Part shown: in pieces, positions 5,059 through 6,071 of the stretch
How positions within the stretch are numbered: position 1 is the stretch's first letter
How the letters are laid out: each line of letters starts with the position of its first letter
Notes under the pieces: generated by a model
Seen by the model: the letters and a program-made list of their open reading frames with translations, nothing else
Databases searched by the model: none
Told to the model about the DNA's origin: nothing
From: an uncultured Lachnospiraceae bacterium
GTDB lineage: Bacteria; Bacillota; Clostridia; Lachnospirales; Lachnospiraceae
NCBI GenBank assembly: GCA_946630645.1
Contig: CAMOZD010000081.1
Coordinates: forward strand, 1 to 6,071
Length of the DNA stretch: 6,071 nucleotides
Direction of reading: 5' to 3'
Made by a program: the position numbers and the translations under genes

Positions 5059-6071
5059 ATGAGCAGACTGACAATTGCCGGCATCGGACCGGGAAGTCCG
5101 GGCTATCTGCTGCCGGAGACAATTAAGAGGATGGAGGAAGCCCATACGGTTATTGCGGCCAGACGGGTACTGCCCATGCTGGAGGACAGCTGCCATAAGA
5201 CGGGGACGACCTTTGCTCCCATGAGAAAGATCAGACCCACACTGGAGCAGGTGGATGACCTTCTGACTGCCGGGTGCGACGTGGTCCTGTTCGTCAGCGG
5301 CGACCCACTGATGTACAGTCTTTTCCACACCATCCAGGCTGACGAGATCAGCAGAAACTGGAACATAGAGATCATCCCGGGCATAGGGTCCCTGCAGATG
5401 CTGGGGGCCGCTGTCGGTGAGACCATGGAGGATGCAAAGATTGTCAGTGTCCATGGCCGCTTCAAGACTCCTGGGTCCGTGGCCCTTACTGTGACGGAAA
5501 ATGAAAAGACCTTTTTCCTTTGCAGCAAGGAACAGGGACCGGCCTGGCTCAGCAGGATCATGCTGGATTTCGGCCTTAAGGACGTTACTGTTTTTGCCGG
5601 AGCCAACCTGTCCTATGACAATGAGCAGGTAGATTTCGGCCCGCCGGAGGAGATGGCAGAGAAAGACTTCCCCGGCCTCAGTGTGGCCATGATTAAAAAT
5701 CCGGCCCCCCGCAAGGTTACAAGACCCTGCTTTTTGTCCGATGAGGATTTCGAGCGGGCCAAGACACCCATGACCAAGGAGGAGATCCGGGTTCTTATTC
5801 TTCATAAACTGAAGCTGGGACTTGACGATGTGGTCTGGGACGTGGGAGCAGGAACCGGGTCTGTCACCATAGAGTGTGCAAGACAGGCTGCTTTTGGCAG
5901 TGTCCACGCGGTGGAGAGAGACCAGACGGCCCTGGGACTGATTGAGAAGAACAAGGAAAAATTTGATACGGAAAACGTGACCATCCATGCCGGCGAGGCT
6001 GTGGATGTCCTGGACAGCCTTCCGGTTCCCGACAGGGTTTTTGTGGGTGGCAGCGGAGGTCAGCTTGATTT
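5059..6071 (+). CDS. cbiET: Precorrin-6Y / cobalt-precorrin-7 C5,15-methyltransferase (CbiE-CbiT fusion), 3' truncated by window
   Basis: The frame opens at ATG 5059 and stays open for 337 codons to the right edge with no stop, so the C-terminus is missing. Residues 1 to about 215 are the CbiE domain (C5 methylation), a tetrapyrrole methylase: LTIAGIGPGSPGYL (4-17), FVSGDPLMYSL (78-88), IIPGIGSLQ (105-113) and SVHGR (130-134). Residues from about 232 on are the CbiT domain (C15 methylation with decarboxylation of the C12 acetate), a class I SAM methyltransferase: TPMTKEEIRVL (236-246), motif I DVGAGTGSVTIE (261-272), AVERD (284-288) and VGGSGGQL (329-336). The fused form corresponds to CobL of the aerobic pathway, but with cbiD alongside the anaerobic name fits. 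A CbiT domain is about 190 residues, so some 80-90 are probably off the window. The long reverse-strand open frame at 5056-5988 is a shadow of this gene. Confidence 0.95.
   Translation, partial: MSRLTIAGIGPGSPGYLLPETIKRMEEAHTVIAARRVLPMLEDSCHKTGTTFAPMRKIRPTLEQVDDLLTAGCDVVLFVSGDPLMYSLFHTIQADEISRNWNIEIIPGIGSLQMLGAAVGETMEDAKIVSVHGRFKTPGSVALTVTENEKTFFLCSKEQGPAWLSRIMLDFGLKDVTVFAGANLSYDNEQVDFGPPEEMAEKDFPGLSVAMIKNPAPRKVTRPCFLSDEDFERAKTPMTKEEIRVLILHKLKLGLDDVVWDVGAGTGSVTIECARQAAFGSVHAVERDQTALGLIEKNKEKFDTENVTIHAGEAVDVLDSLPVPDRVFVGGSGGQLD

Noticed and set aside
4721..5122. 133-codon - strand open frame with repeated FQLF/ISNCIS-like segments
   Set aside because: The apparent protein repeat is only the reverse translation of the DNA tandem repeat; it overlaps both cbiD and cbiE/T antisense and has no supporting ribosome site that I can see.
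5056..5988. 310-codon open frame on the - strand
   Set aside because: It lies antisense to the clear CbiE-CbiT coding frame and its translation resembles no protein family I recognise; a GC-biased third position on the + strand easily opens the reverse frame.

Overview
This window is one stretch of a cobalamin (vitamin B12) biosynthesis operon, with every gene on the + strand. It looks like a chromosome of an anaerobic Firmicute, most likely a Clostridia/Lachnospiraceae-type bacterium. The reasons are the anaerobic-route gene set (cbiC, cbiD, cbiE/T), the fused cobA-hemD gene, purine-rich Shine-Dalgarno sites, frequent AGA/AGG arginine codons, and moderately GC-rich coding DNA beside AT-rich spacers. 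The genus assignment is inference.

Layout: 2-943 is the 3' part of a uroporphyrinogen-III methyltransferase/synthase fusion (cobA-hemD), entering from the left edge. 958-1752 is cobS, 1867-2928 is cobT, 3047-3673 is cbiC and 3721-4827 is cbiD. 5059 to the right edge is a cbiE-cbiT fusion that runs out of the window without a stop codon. The reverse-strand open frames across these genes are shadows.

How the genes work together: HemD closes hydroxymethylbilane to uroporphyrinogen III, and the CobA domain methylates it to precorrin-2. CbiD (C1 methylation), CbiE/CbiT (C5 and C15 methylation with decarboxylation) and CbiC (C11 to C12 methyl shift) carry out steps on the way to cobyrinate. CobT makes alpha-ribazole phosphate from a benzimidazole base, and CobS joins it to the adenosylcobinamide-GDP arm. 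The corrin genes not seen here (cbiK/X, L, H, F, G, J, A, P, B and cobU) presumably lie outside. No B12 riboswitch is visible.

The enzymes are ordinary; the spacers are less so. The cbiD-cbiE/T spacer (231 bases) is mostly an AT-rich degenerate tandem repeat of 22-27 base units, starting exactly at the cbiD stop codon. Each unit splits into two halves of about 11-12 bases built around TGGAAA, so A-tracts recur close to helical phase. The cobT-cbiC spacer (118 bases) holds three stem-loops, two of which can re-pair into an alternative long-range stem. The cobS-cobT spacer has a GC-rich stem-loop. I see no clear evidence of a new enzymatic system; the repeat array and the switch-like spacer are the parts worth a second look.
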